Counted from the first letter of the stretch, positions 1 through 6,126 are shown. The stretch: 6,519 nt of DNA from JAYRWN01 sp041917975 (GCA_041917975.1 JAYRWN010000239.1:1-6519), one strand, 5' to 3'. Notes: a model not told the origin generated them from the letters alone. A program made the numbers and translations.

Positions 1-11
1 AAATTAGAAGA

Positions 12-398
12 ATGAAAAAGATAGTGATATCCGGGTTCGACTGCGACGGGGAGCCCGAAATACGCATGGAGGATGACGGCTCGGTAGTCATCGTTTTTGA
101 ATTTATGCCGCCCCTCAACGGCACGGATGATGGGGTGGAAGATGAAGACTTTGATCGTTTTGACCAGGTCTTGCAGGAGGCACTGGGCGTGGAAGTGGTC
201 TGGGATGACCGCGAAGTATTCGTCATTCCGAACCCCGAAAAAGATACTATCCAAAAAATAAAACACTTCCTGGAACATTATTGGGACCGCAAAACAGTAC
301 GTGAGTCTAGGCAAGAAATAAATACTGCCCCTACGGACGTAAAAGAACAGGTTGTTCCCTGGTGGAAGCGCTGGCTGAGAACATTTTTGGATATTTAG
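12..398 (+). CDS. Small acidic protein with C-terminal PWWKR tail; candidate immunity protein
   Basis: An intact 128-residue reading frame starting at ATG. I do not recognise a named family. The first two thirds are strongly acidic (runs such as GVEDEDFDRFD near residues 40-52) and look like a small alpha/beta soluble protein: an N-terminal strand (KKIVISGF), a second strand (SVVIVFEFMPP), then an amphipathic region. There is no signal peptide or membrane segment. The last 13 residues, from P116, switch to a basic, tryptophan-rich tail (PWWKRWLRTF). Nearly the same tail ends the 265-residue protein at 1083-1880, although the rest of the two proteins shows no resemblance. A position next to toxin remnants, small size and acidity fit an immunity protein, but that is inference from context. 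The four codons before it (K L E E) end in a TGA that overlaps its ATG as ATGA, so an upstream translationally coupled gene, perhaps its toxin, may lie off the left edge. Confidence 0.75.
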   Translation: MKKIVISGFDCDGEPEIRMEDDGSVVIVFEFMPPLNGTDDGVEDEDFDRFDQVLQEALGVEVVWDDREVFVIPNPEKDTIQKIKHFLEHYWDRKTVRESRQEINTAPTDVKEQVVPWWKRWLRTFLDI

Positions 399-472
399 GT
401 CGTGGGTTTTAGTCTCTTGCTATTAGCCATGGGCTCTTGAGTCTCTGAGACATTAGTGCTAGTCCCAGCTAA
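399..472. other. Non-coding spacer with short imperfect repeats
   Basis: No reading frame of note. The stretch is built from recurring CTCTTG/GTCTCTG/TTAG words and contains the palindrome GTCTCTGAGAC at 441-451, whose one-base centre makes it unlikely to be a hairpin. It may be a decayed short-unit satellite like the clear ones further right, but I cannot fix a unit length. Confidence 0.3.
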
Positions 473-637
473 AACTCTAACCTATTTGAAAATGCAAATC
501 AATGTTTACGAAAAAACACTGAAGACGAAGCGTATATATGGTTATTACTTATGGTTATTAATGTTAGCAGAAGTGAAGATGAAAAAATATTAGATGATTT
601 AAAATTTATTGCACGAGACATTGACACCACAAGCTAA
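473..637 (+). pseudogene. 3' remnant of a lost gene, possibly an immunity gene
   Basis: Open in one frame from just after a TAA at 470-472 to a TAA at 635-637, giving 54 residues with protein-like composition: a hydrophobic helix (AYIWLLLMVINV), then a charged helix (SEDEKILDDLKFIARDID). There is no start codon at the head of the frame; the first in-frame ATG is at 551, in the middle of the hydrophobic helix. I read it as the C-terminal end of a gene whose front was lost, with the preceding repeat-rich spacer as the likely break point. It sits directly before a toxin tip, where an immunity gene of a previous module would be expected, but the sequence does not identify a family. A chance open frame is possible, since 165 bp is short for AT-rich DNA. 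Confidence 0.45.
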
Positions 638-651
638 ACAAACCCCTGTAG

Positions 652-1074
652 TTTAGTTCTAGCGATAAAGGCATCGAGAAGGGTAAAGACTATACCAACC
701 CGGAAGATACCTATCTTAAAGACCTTGGTTATACCACTTTTTATAAGAAACTTAATAACAGTGGCCACGGATTTGATATAATCGCTTACAAAGGTTCTAA
801 ATCTAATCCCGACGGAATTATTATCTTTGAGGTGAAACCGCTGCAAAGTGACGGTGCAATTCAATTGAATCCGCAATCAGCATCAACTCTGCTTGGAGCC
901 CAAATGTCAACCATGTGGATTGCGGAAAACATTCTTAGGTATATTGATTCACCTGATCCTGAATTAAAAGAGATTGGTATACTCCTAAGAACTAATAAAG
1001 AAAAAATAGGACGCGCCGTATCAGCGATCGATAAGTTAAGTGAGGAATTATTAGTGCTTTTTTTAGGTCAATAA
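652..1074 (+). pseudogene. Startless polymorphic-toxin C-terminal domain, PD-(D/E)XK nuclease type
   Basis: A 140-residue open frame between TAG (649-651) and TAA (1072-1074). No ATG, GTG or TTG occurs in frame before the GTG at 832. That GTG lies inside the catalytic motif, at the V of FEVKP, so it cannot give a whole enzyme. The part before it is plainly coding: G-HGFDIIAYKG, a short loop, then GIIIFEVKP. D42, E60 and K62 of the open frame make the D-x(n)-ExK core of a restriction-endonuclease-like nuclease. A QMSTMW motif follows (84-89), then helices to the end. Nuclease tips of Rhs/CdiA toxins commonly show this order: glycine plus D, strand, ExK, then QM with a nearby W. It would cut nucleic acid in a target cell if joined to a delivery protein. 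No core or delivery part precedes it, so it is an orphan, displaced or silent tip. The gene at 1083 begins 8 bp after its stop, the usual toxin-to-immunity spacing. Confidence 0.7.
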
Positions 1075-1082
1075 AACAAGAA

Positions 1083-1880
1083 ATGAATAAAGTAATTCAA
1101 ACCTTAATATCGTATAAAGACGAATATCTCCAATGGGAAAAAGCAAATTTATTCCGATTAAAAAATGAATTTTCTTTTTTTAATTTAACTTGCCTTTTTG
1201 GAGATAATAGCCAGTTAGGCGCTGTTGCTTTATATTCCGGCACCCAAACTGAAGTATTAAACTATTTTTACCGGGCCGCATATATAGGTAAAATATACGC
1301 CGAATTATATGAAAAACCCATTCGCTGCTGTTTTGATCGCTTCGATTTTGCTTTTCTTTCTAACCATAAGGATGTCATAGGCTACTATGCGAAAACCAAG
1401 AATTATTATCTGGAAGAAGATGTGAAAAGTGTTGGTTATCAATATATAGAGGGCTTTCAGGCCATCTTAACTAAGGATGATGAACGGCTGAAACACGTCC
1501 TGCCGATTATTTATAAGGCTGTGACCAGAGTTAAATCTTATAAAGGGGTAGCGGAAGTGTATGATGGGATTTATCAGCGCGATAAAAATCTAGTCATTGC
1601 CGGACTTAAAAATATTCTGCGTTACCGGAAAGTGCGGGACACTTATTCCGGTTTGGAGGAGCTATTTTGTTTAATGGCCACTACGATGTATAAGCTGGCG
1701 TTATACCGTGATATTCCGGTAGATTTTAAACATCCCATGATCCCTCAGGTCCTGCTCTCTTTCGAACCGTTGGAGCATTATGAGGGTTATGATTTTTTTG
1801 CTTATTATGACCAACACGGACATTTACCACCCCCGCCTTCCAAATCACCGTGGTGGAAACGCCTGTGGACAAGGCCATAG
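1083..1880 (+). CDS. Probable immunity protein (Imm49-like?) with PWWKR tail
   Basis: An intact 265-residue protein starting at ATG 8 bp after the stop of the nuclease tip. It is predicted to be mostly helical and cytoplasmic, with no signal peptide. Helical segments rich in aromatic and charged residues run through the body. The region 190-225 (GLEELFCLMATTMYKLALYR, then a D-F-K-HPMIPQVLL stretch) resembles the C-terminal part of the Imm49 family as I remember it: a helix ending in a short-chain turn, then a P-x-x-LL segment. A PoNi/DUF1911-type protein is the alternative. The end is proline-rich (HLPPPPSKS, 242-250s) and closes with PWWKRLWTRP (256-265), matching the tail of the 12-398 protein. 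Codon use is AT-rich, like the toxin tip and unlike lptD. Its job is most likely to bind and neutralise the nuclease encoded just upstream. It remains intact although the toxin has no start, as expected if protection against sibling cells is still selected. Family assignment is uncertain; the immunity role is supported mainly by position. Confidence 0.75.
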   Translation: MNKVIQTLISYKDEYLQWEKANLFRLKNEFSFFNLTCLFGDNSQLGAVALYSGTQTEVLNYFYRAAYIGKIYAELYEKPIRCCFDRFDFAFLSNHKDVIGYYAKTKNYYLEEDVKSVGYQYIEGFQAILTKDDERLKHVLPIIYKAVTRVKSYKGVAEVYDGIYQRDKNLVIAGLKNILRYRKVRDTYSGLEELFCLMATTMYKLALYRDIPVDFKHPMIPQVLLSFEPLEHYEGYDFFAYYDQHGHLPPPPSKSPWWKRLWTRP

Positions 1881-1896
1881 CCGGGGTATGAGGGTT

Positions 1897-1934
1897 AATT
1901 CATAATTCATAATTATTCATAATTCATAATTCTT
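1897..1934. repeat. Heptamer tandem array, unit AATTCAT
   Basis: Units at 1897-1903 and 1904-1910 are exact AATTCAT. After a 3-bp slip (AAT) come TATTCAT, AATTCAT and AATTCTT, ending at 1934. It begins 17 bp after the stop of the 265-residue gene. Short arrays of 7-bp units of this kind are often seen between genes in Bacteroidota and some cyanobacteria; their function is not settled. Confidence 0.75.
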
Positions 1935-2013
1935 ATTTTTACCTGGCTTCCAAACGAGGAAGCAGTGATTTCTTGAAAGTTGAAATATTACTGACGGAAG
2001 GGTGTTCTATTAG

Positions 2014-2151
2014 TTCTTAGCTCTGGATTTGTTCCGACGGAAACCGGAGGTCATTAAGGCCTGGGAAAAAATCTTGTTATCACCTCATAGCGGTATAAAG
2101 GCGTTAAGAGTCAGCCCGGCTCAAATGCAAAAATTTAGTGATATGAACTGA
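2014..2151 (+). pseudogene. Short remnant resembling the end of a polymorphic toxin
   Basis: 45 residues open between TAG (2011-2013) and TGA (2149-2151), with no start codon at the head. The text LDLFRRKPEVIKAWEKILLS has the R-K/N-P-x-x-x-x-A-W pattern that I associate with a helical linker found in many Bacteroidota secreted toxins just before or within the toxic domain. It is followed by an amphipathic stretch (SGIKALRVSPAQMQKFSDMN). The flanking DNA has stops in all frames, so this is a fragment. The real family could differ; the sense of a toxin remnant comes from the linker pattern and from the neighbouring modules. Confidence 0.4.
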
Positions 2152-2280
2152 TTTGAGATTGCGTGTCAGGTCTTTTCTTCCGTTTAGGCTGGATTTAAGC
2201 CCACAAGAGCCTGAAATTTTATTTTGCCGCACTCTGCCTTAAAATGCGCCATCTGCCCCCATAAATTGGTTGTAATTCAT

Positions 2281-2288
2281 TATATTTG
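2281..2288 (+). promoter_or_regulatory. Candidate -7 box for the DUF4160/DUF2442 pair
   Basis: TATATTTG matches the Bacteroidota primary sigma -7 consensus TAnnTTTG exactly and lies 20 bp before the ATG at 2309, which would give a leader of about 14 nt. I see no convincing -33 TTTG at the expected 19-21 bp upstream; the nearby TTGG/TTG words are too close. Confidence 0.4.
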
Positions 2289-2308
2289 TATAATTTAGGT
2301 TTGAATGG

Positions 2309-2545
2309 ATGCCAACAATTTTAATCGTGGATGGTTTTAGATTCTTTTTTTATGCGTCTGATCAGAACGAACCCTGCCACATCCATGTTAATAAAGGTGA
2401 TGGCATTGGTAAAATATGGCTGTCACCACAAATTAGTATCCAATATTTGAATTACTTCACAAAAACAGAGGAACGAAAAATTTTGGATATTGTGCATGTT
2501 TATCAACCCTATTTAATTAAGCAATGGTATGAGTTTTTCCAATAA
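2309..2545 (+). CDS. DUF4160 domain protein
   Basis: A 78-residue protein that is DUF4160 over its full length. The recognisable marks are the opening MPTIL, the segment GFRFFFYASDQNEP (9-22), the HIH motif (H24, H26) followed by V and a charged loop ending GDGIGKIWL, and the C-terminal helix with W near the end. The usual PPHIHV is PCHIHV here. The molecular role of the family is unknown. It is habitually encoded next to DUF2442, and the pair has the size and layout of a toxin-antitoxin module, but I know of no proven activity to assign. An out-of-frame ATG at 2305 is not used; the 2309 ATG gives the conserved MPTIL start. Its last 17 bp overlap the next gene, so the two are probably translationally coupled. 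Confidence 0.9.
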   Translation: MPTILIVDGFRFFFYASDQNEPCHIHVNKGDGIGKIWLSPQISIQYLNYFTKTEERKILDIVHVYQPYLIKQWYEFFQ

Positions 2546-2822
2546 ATACGACCCTTTAGAAAGCCTAATCTTTGAAAAAGGATTGGCGATTATCGGACTC
2601 CATTTTTATCACCAGTTGGATTTGATGCTGGTGGTGTTGAATAATCGTAAAGTTATCGAATACCCGCTGTCCAATTCGACAAAGTTAGCCCATGCCACGG
2701 ATAAGGAACTTGCACAGTATGAATTTATCGGCCGAGGTGCAGGTATCCATTGGCCTGATTTAGATGAAGACATTAGCCTTAAAGGCCTCCTGCATTATGC
2801 ATTTAATCAGGCTTATGCCTAA
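2529..2822 (+). CDS. DUF2442 domain protein
   Basis: A 97-residue protein that overlaps the end of the DUF4160 gene by 17 bp in another frame. The DUF2442 core is clear: a strand of the V-V-L-N-N-R-K-V-I-E-Y-P-L type (35-47), then KLAHATDKELAQYEFIG (52-68), then the signature GIHWPDLDEDIS (72-83) and a final helix. The N-terminal about 25 residues (KYDPLESLIFEKG...) extend beyond the minimal domain. Partner of DUF4160 in a conserved two-gene unit; regulation by the partner is possible but not shown. A truncated copy of this gene lies about 350 bp downstream. Codon use is AT-leaning, like the other accessory genes. Confidence 0.9.
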   Translation: MSFSNKYDPLESLIFEKGLAIIGLHFYHQLDLMLVVLNNRKVIEYPLSNSTKLAHATDKELAQYEFIGRGAGIHWPDLDEDISLKGLLHYAFNQAYA

Positions 2823-2829
2823 ACCAAAT

Positions 2830-2859
2830 AAGTTTGAGTGAGAGTGGGCGTGTGAGTGC
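2830..2859. repeat. G/T-rich hexamer array, first copy
   Basis: Five imperfect 6-bp units, AAGTTT GAGTGA GAGTGG GCGTGT GAGTGC, starting 7 bp after the DUF2442 stop. A related array follows the truncated DUF2442 copy at 3044, so the array and gene end were probably duplicated together. Confidence 0.6.
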
Positions 2860-2900
2860 GTAAAATAAAAAATCAAAATAGTAAGTCAAAACTTGTTTGG

Positions 2901-3045
2901 CCCTTTAGAAAGTCTAATCTTTGAAAAAGGACTGGCGATTATCGGACTCCATTTTTATCACCAGTTGGATTTGATGCCGGTGGTGTTGAATAATCGTAAA
3001 GTTATCGAATATCCGCTGTCCAATTCGACAAAGTTAGCCCAATGA
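2901..3045 (+). pseudogene. Truncated duplicate of the DUF2442 gene
   Basis: Positions 2901-3040 repeat 2552-2691 with 136 of 140 bases identical. All four differences are C/T transitions: AGC to AGT, TTG to CTG and TAC to TAT are silent, and CTG to CCG changes L34 to P. The copy corresponds to residues 8-54 of the intact gene, then runs through CAA into a TGA at 3043-3045. It therefore lacks the whole GIHWPDLDEDIS signature. The frame is open back to a TAA at 2866, with a TTG at 2893 the only plausible start, so it is unlikely to make a working protein. The junction at its 3' end (CCCAATGAGTTTGAG) resembles the sequence after the intact gene (CCAAATAAGTTTGAG), so an internal deletion removed the 3' half of the gene and joined the copy to its own downstream satellite. 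Confidence 0.9.
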
Positions 3046-3073
3046 GTTTGAGTTTGCGTGTGGGTGTGAGAGT
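3044..3073. repeat. G/T-rich hexamer array, second copy
   Basis: Five 6-bp units, GAGTTT GAGTTT GCGTGT GGGTGT GAGAGT, overlapping the stop of the truncated DUF2442 copy. Same style and following context (GGTAAAA or CGTAAAA) as the array at 2830-2859, but with units changed or reshuffled. Confidence 0.6.
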
Positions 3074-3075
3074 GG

Positions 3076-3281
3076 TAAAATTGAGACAAAAACATGGCCC
3101 ATATACAAATAAACAAATACACGGATATACAAAATACTGAGCGAATTAAGTAAACACAGGTTGGAGTGTGATGAAATTGAAATAATAATAGTAAGAAGAA
3201 GCTTGATTATTTGATGAAAACATTTATCCGCTGCAGCCAATAAAAATCAGCCATCCAATATATTAATCCAAAAATGGTGTG
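3076..3281. other. AT-rich stretch without a supported gene
   Basis: No gene is supported here. An open run at 3113-3214 would read KILSELSKHRLECDEIEIII and onward to a TGA. It has a helix-like look but no start and no family I recognise. An open frame on the minus strand across the region has no recognisable content either. Confidence 0.4.
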
Positions 3282-3358
3282 TCCTTAGTCCTTAGTCCTT
3301 AGTTCTTAGTTCTTCGTTCTTAGTCCTTAGTTCTTCGTTCTTAGTCCTCATTCCTCAT
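3282..3358. repeat. Heptamer tandem array of 11 units, TCCTTAG family
   Basis: Eleven consecutive 7-bp units with no slippage: TCCTTAG three times, then TTCTTAG, TTCTTCG, TTCTTAG, TCCTTAG, TTCTTCG, TTCTTAG, and finally TCCTCAT twice. The pattern is T-Y-C-T-T/C-A/C-G/T. It ends 10 bp before the stop of lptD (minus strand), so it marks the border between accessory DNA and the core gene. No hairpin terminator for lptD is seen, so its transcript would run into this array. Confidence 0.85.
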
Positions 3359-3368
3359 TCAATAAGGT

Positions 3369-6050
3369 TTATCTGAACACATCGTAATTACCTTTGGCGT
3401 AGGGTACTTTCAGGAAGTTTAGTTTGGGATCTTTGACCTGGATGGTGAAGGTGAAGGTGCCGCGCTGGGGTTGGGTGGAGAGCACCATGCTCCAGCAGTG
3501 CAGGTCGCGGGTGATGCCGATGTCCGGGTAGGTGAGATCTTTATTTTTAAAATCGTAGCCGATGCTGCCCAAGCGGATGGCCCACTTCTGGGTGAGCGGG
3601 ATGTCGCCATTGATGTAAATGGAGTTGGTGGTGATGCCGAAGGACTGGCCGGAACTGGAGGTGCTCAAGCCAAAGGCCATGTCGTGACTGATGGAAAACG
3701 AGCGGAAGAGGTCGTAAAAATATTCTTCGGCCGGGCCCTGGTTTTGTGGTTTGGACACCTTGTCCGCATCTTCCTCGTCTTCTTCCTCGGCAGCCGCGGC
3801 CTTTTTTTTGCCCTGGAAAAAATCCAGGATCTCGCGGTAGGAAAGGCGGCTGTTCAGATTAAACTGGAGCCGTTCCAGGCGCAGGGGCGCTTTATGGGTG
3901 CGGACGTACCAGGTGTTCACCCGCCGGCCATTCACTTTATCATAGGGGTCCAGGGCAATGTTAATGCCCAGGGTGGTCAAGCCGTTAAAAAAACGGGTAG
4001 AGCCAAACCCGGAGATGGGTTGCCACTTCAGGGTATCGGCCAGGAAGTTATAATTGGTGGACAGGCTAAAGTTTTCGAATACTTTCAGGATTTTTTCGGT
4101 GGTATCTTTTTTAGAATAATATTTCGCTTCCAGGTTATTGTTCAACGAAAAATTTAACCCGAAGTTTTGCCCCGATTCGGACGGTTTGGCGTACAGCGAG
4201 TTGGCTAAACGGTTATAATAAGCCCCGCCGATTTCCTGAAAATATTTTAGTTCCGGGCTGACGTAATTCGGCGTATAGGCCAGGCTGACCGACGGACGCA
4301 TGGTGTGGCGCAAACCGCGCAGCAGGCCTTTTTTAAAGCGCATGGTGCCGTACAGGGTGGTGTTAAAACCCATGCTGAAATTGTAGAGATGTACCGGCTT
4401 AAATTCCTGGATGGTATCCCTTTTGACCACATTGGCAGTATCCTGGCGATAATTAATGGTCTGAAAATTCCACACCTCGGTAAAATCAAAAGACGGGGAA
4501 AAATTAAAATAACGCGCCAGCTTAAAGTCGGTGCTGGCGTTGATGCGATGTTGTATGCCATACTGGCTGTCGTCAAACATGGCGGAGGTAAAGAGCAGCG
4601 AGTCCTTGGTGCGAATATTGTTTTGCAGGTCCAGGTCGTATTTCAGGTTTATTTTTTCATAAAAACGCTCCGGGCCGCTGCGGCGTTTATTTTTGAAGGG
4701 ATAGATGCGCTGCATGTTCAGGGCAAAACGCGGCAGGGACATATTGACCTGGCCGGTGTTGACATTCTGGTTATGGTTGACGCTGCCGTTGATGGAGATG
4801 GGCAAGCCGGGAAACGAACGCGAAAAAGAGATTTGCGAGGTGAGATTACTGTTAAACTGGTTGGTGGCGGAATTGTCTACCAGCCGGTTCACCTGTCCGT
4901 TGGTGTTGATGTTGACGCTGCCGCTAAAGCGCTGATAGGGGTGGGCGGTGGTGGCCTGGTTATGGCTCCAGCGGATGCCGATGGAGGTGGCGGGGATGTT
5001 GGTGACCTGATCCACGTCCGTGCCGGGCAACTTCACGATGCGTTCTTCGACCCGTTTGTCATAAGAGAACTGCAGGTTGCCGGAATATTTGTATTTTTTG
5101 TTGTAGTCACTGGTGAGGTTCATACCCCAGCTGCCGCGGGTGTAGATGTCAAACGTGGCGTTGACATTAAAATGTTCGCCGATGGGGGTAAAATACCCGA
5201 TATCGCGGATGCCAAAACCGAAATTGGGGGAGAAGTCGTAATCTTTGGGAATGATCAGACCGGCCCGGCGCGTCTGGGTGACCGGGAAAAACCCGAAAGG
5301 CAGCCAGAATACCGGTACGCCCTGGATTTCCAGGGTGGAAGGACCAATGATGACTTGTTTGTTGGGGATGAGTTTCTGGCGGTTGCTGCGGATGCCGAAG
5401 TGGGGTTCCGCAAGGTCGCAGGAGGAGATGATAGCGTTTTGGTTGTAGATGATGTTGCGCGCTGCGGTGGTGTCGGAGGCAGCCACGGAGGTGTCGCGGA
5501 TGAGCATGGTCTTCTCGCCGTGCACATGCATCCCGTCATAGACGGAACTGAGGTTATAGACGATAGCCTTACCGGATGCGAAGTTGTATTTCAGCGAGTC
5601 GCAGTCGAAGGTCTCTTTGGCCTGGGTAAATTTGGGCTGCCCGGTCTTGGTCAGGGCGCCGGTGCTGTCCTTCCAGGCGCTGGCGAAGACCGTTTTGCCG
5701 TCGATGTCGTAGCGAATGTAGTCGGCTTCCAGGACGATGTCGGTGTACTCTATTTTGGCCTCCCCGTAGAGGTGGGCCAGTTTAGCCCTGTAATCTACTA
5801 CCTGAGAGTCGCGGCTGGTGTATTTTACCGGAGCGTCGATGGAATCTTTAGAGAGTTTATAGGAGCGTGCGGAGTCCGTCTGAACCTGGGTGGCGGCGAG
5901 TGAGTCGCGTTGGGCGGCCGTAAGCCGGGGTGGAACGGGCAGGGAATCCACCTGGGCCCGCAGCGAGGACAAAAATAGGAAGCAAAGGATGCACCAGGTA
6001 AAACGCAAGCGGTAAAAGGTTTTATGTAGTAACGAAGCACGTCTCCGCAT
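3369..6050 (-). CDS. lptD: LPS assembly outer-membrane protein LptD, Bacteroidota form
   Basis: An 893-residue protein, read from the ATG at 6050; a TTG four codons earlier (6062) is a weaker alternative. LptD forms the outer-membrane barrel that, with the LptE lipoprotein, inserts lipopolysaccharide into the outer leaflet. An N-terminal signal peptide is clear: MRRR..., a hydrophobic core (WCILCFLFLSSL), cleavage after LRA before QVDSLP. Residues about 80-185 are the OstA/LptA-like beta-jellyroll (HLYGEAKIEYTDIVLEADYI; DSLKYNFASGKA; GMHVHGEKTMLIRD). After C211 (SSCDLAEPHFGIRSNR) comes the family's barrel entry (QGVPVFWLPFGFFPVTQTRRAGLI). Amphipathic strands rich in aromatic and asparagine residues then run to the C-terminus (GNYDVFR). 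An acidic, alanine- and lysine-rich insert (KKKAAAAEEEDEEDADK, about 748-764) sits in a predicted loop between strands. Base composition is GC-richer than the accessory genes. Function is assigned from domain order; I am confident of the family. Confidence 0.93.
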   Translation of the reverse strand: MRRRASLLHKTFYRLRFTWCILCFLFLSSLRAQVDSLPVPPRLTAAQRDSLAATQVQTDSARSYKLSKDSIDAPVKYTSRDSQVVDYRAKLAHLYGEAKIEYTDIVLEADYIRYDIDGKTVFASAWKDSTGALTKTGQPKFTQAKETFDCDSLKYNFASGKAIVYNLSSVYDGMHVHGEKTMLIRDTSVAASDTTAARNIIYNQNAIISSCDLAEPHFGIRSNRQKLIPNKQVIIGPSTLEIQGVPVFWLPFGFFPVTQTRRAGLIIPKDYDFSPNFGFGIRDIGYFTPIGEHFNVNATFDIYTRGSWGMNLTSDYNKKYKYSGNLQFSYDKRVEERIVKLPGTDVDQVTNIPATSIGIRWSHNQATTAHPYQRFSGSVNINTNGQVNRLVDNSATNQFNSNLTSQISFSRSFPGLPISINGSVNHNQNVNTGQVNMSLPRFALNMQRIYPFKNKRRSGPERFYEKINLKYDLDLQNNIRTKDSLLFTSAMFDDSQYGIQHRINASTDFKLARYFNFSPSFDFTEVWNFQTINYRQDTANVVKRDTIQEFKPVHLYNFSMGFNTTLYGTMRFKKGLLRGLRHTMRPSVSLAYTPNYVSPELKYFQEIGGAYYNRLANSLYAKPSESGQNFGLNFSLNNNLEAKYYSKKDTTEKILKVFENFSLSTNYNFLADTLKWQPISGFGSTRFFNGLTTLGINIALDPYDKVNGRRVNTWYVRTHKAPLRLERLQFNLNSRLSYREILDFFQGKKKAAAAEEEDEEDADKVSKPQNQGPAEEYFYDLFRSFSISHDMAFGLSTSSSGQSFGITTNSIYINGDIPLTQKWAIRLGSIGYDFKNKDLTYPDIGITRDLHCWSMVLSTQPQRGTFTFTIQVKDPKLNFLKVPYAKGNYDVFR

Positions 6051-6118
6051 AAGTGATAACAAAAAGTTAATCCCCAGATATTCTACTTAAAAGACCAATG
6101 GTGGCCTCCCTGGTGCCT

Positions 6119-6126
6119 CAAAAATA
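6119..6126 (-). promoter_or_regulatory. Candidate -7 box for lptD
   Basis: On the minus strand TATTTTTG matches TAnnTTTG exactly, 69 bp before the lptD ATG, giving a leader of about 60 nt. No clear -33 TTTG lies 19-21 bp further up. Confidence 0.4.

Larger units (their letters stand above)
1881..2308. other. Intergenic stretch with satellite, toxin remnant and promoter
   Basis: This 428-bp gap has no intact gene. It holds the AATTCAT satellite (1897-1934), a 45-codon toxin-like remnant (2014-2151) and a -7 box (2281-2288). A further short open frame, roughly 1936-2019, could be read as part of the same decayed gene in another frame, but nothing in it is recognisable. I see nothing in 2152-2280. 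Confidence 0.5.

Noticed and set aside
441..451. Palindrome GTCTCTGAGAC as a terminator
   Set aside because: The one-base centre cannot form a loop and there is no T-run after it.
634..876. Minus-strand open frame of 80 codons
   Set aside because: It is opposite the front of the nuclease tip, whose plus-strand translation has recognisable motifs; the minus one has none.
832..1074. An 80-residue protein starting at GTG 832
   Set aside because: The same frame is clearly coding before 832, and this start would fall inside the FEVKP catalytic motif. It is the tail of the larger tip, not a separate gene.
2152..2280. TCAGG...CCTGA and AGGCT...AGCCT inverted words as a structured RNA
   Set aside because: The arms are only 5 bp with long loops and no supporting context.
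3113..3214. Possible gene remnant reading KILSELSKHRLECDEIEI
   Set aside because: It is about 33 codons with no start, no known family and AT-rich composition; I cannot tell it from chance.
3034..3240. Minus-strand open frame of 68 codons
   Set aside because: It runs across a satellite array and AT-rich DNA, and its translation has no family features.
3282..3358. Possible CRISPR array
   Set aside because: Units are 7 bp and contiguous with no spacers.
4305..5903. Long plus-strand open frame of 532 codons opposite lptD, with a second of 228 codons at 3471-4157
   Set aside because: Both lie wholly antisense to lptD. Their translations are repetitive in G, V, D and A with no domain, as expected from third-position GC bias of the real gene.
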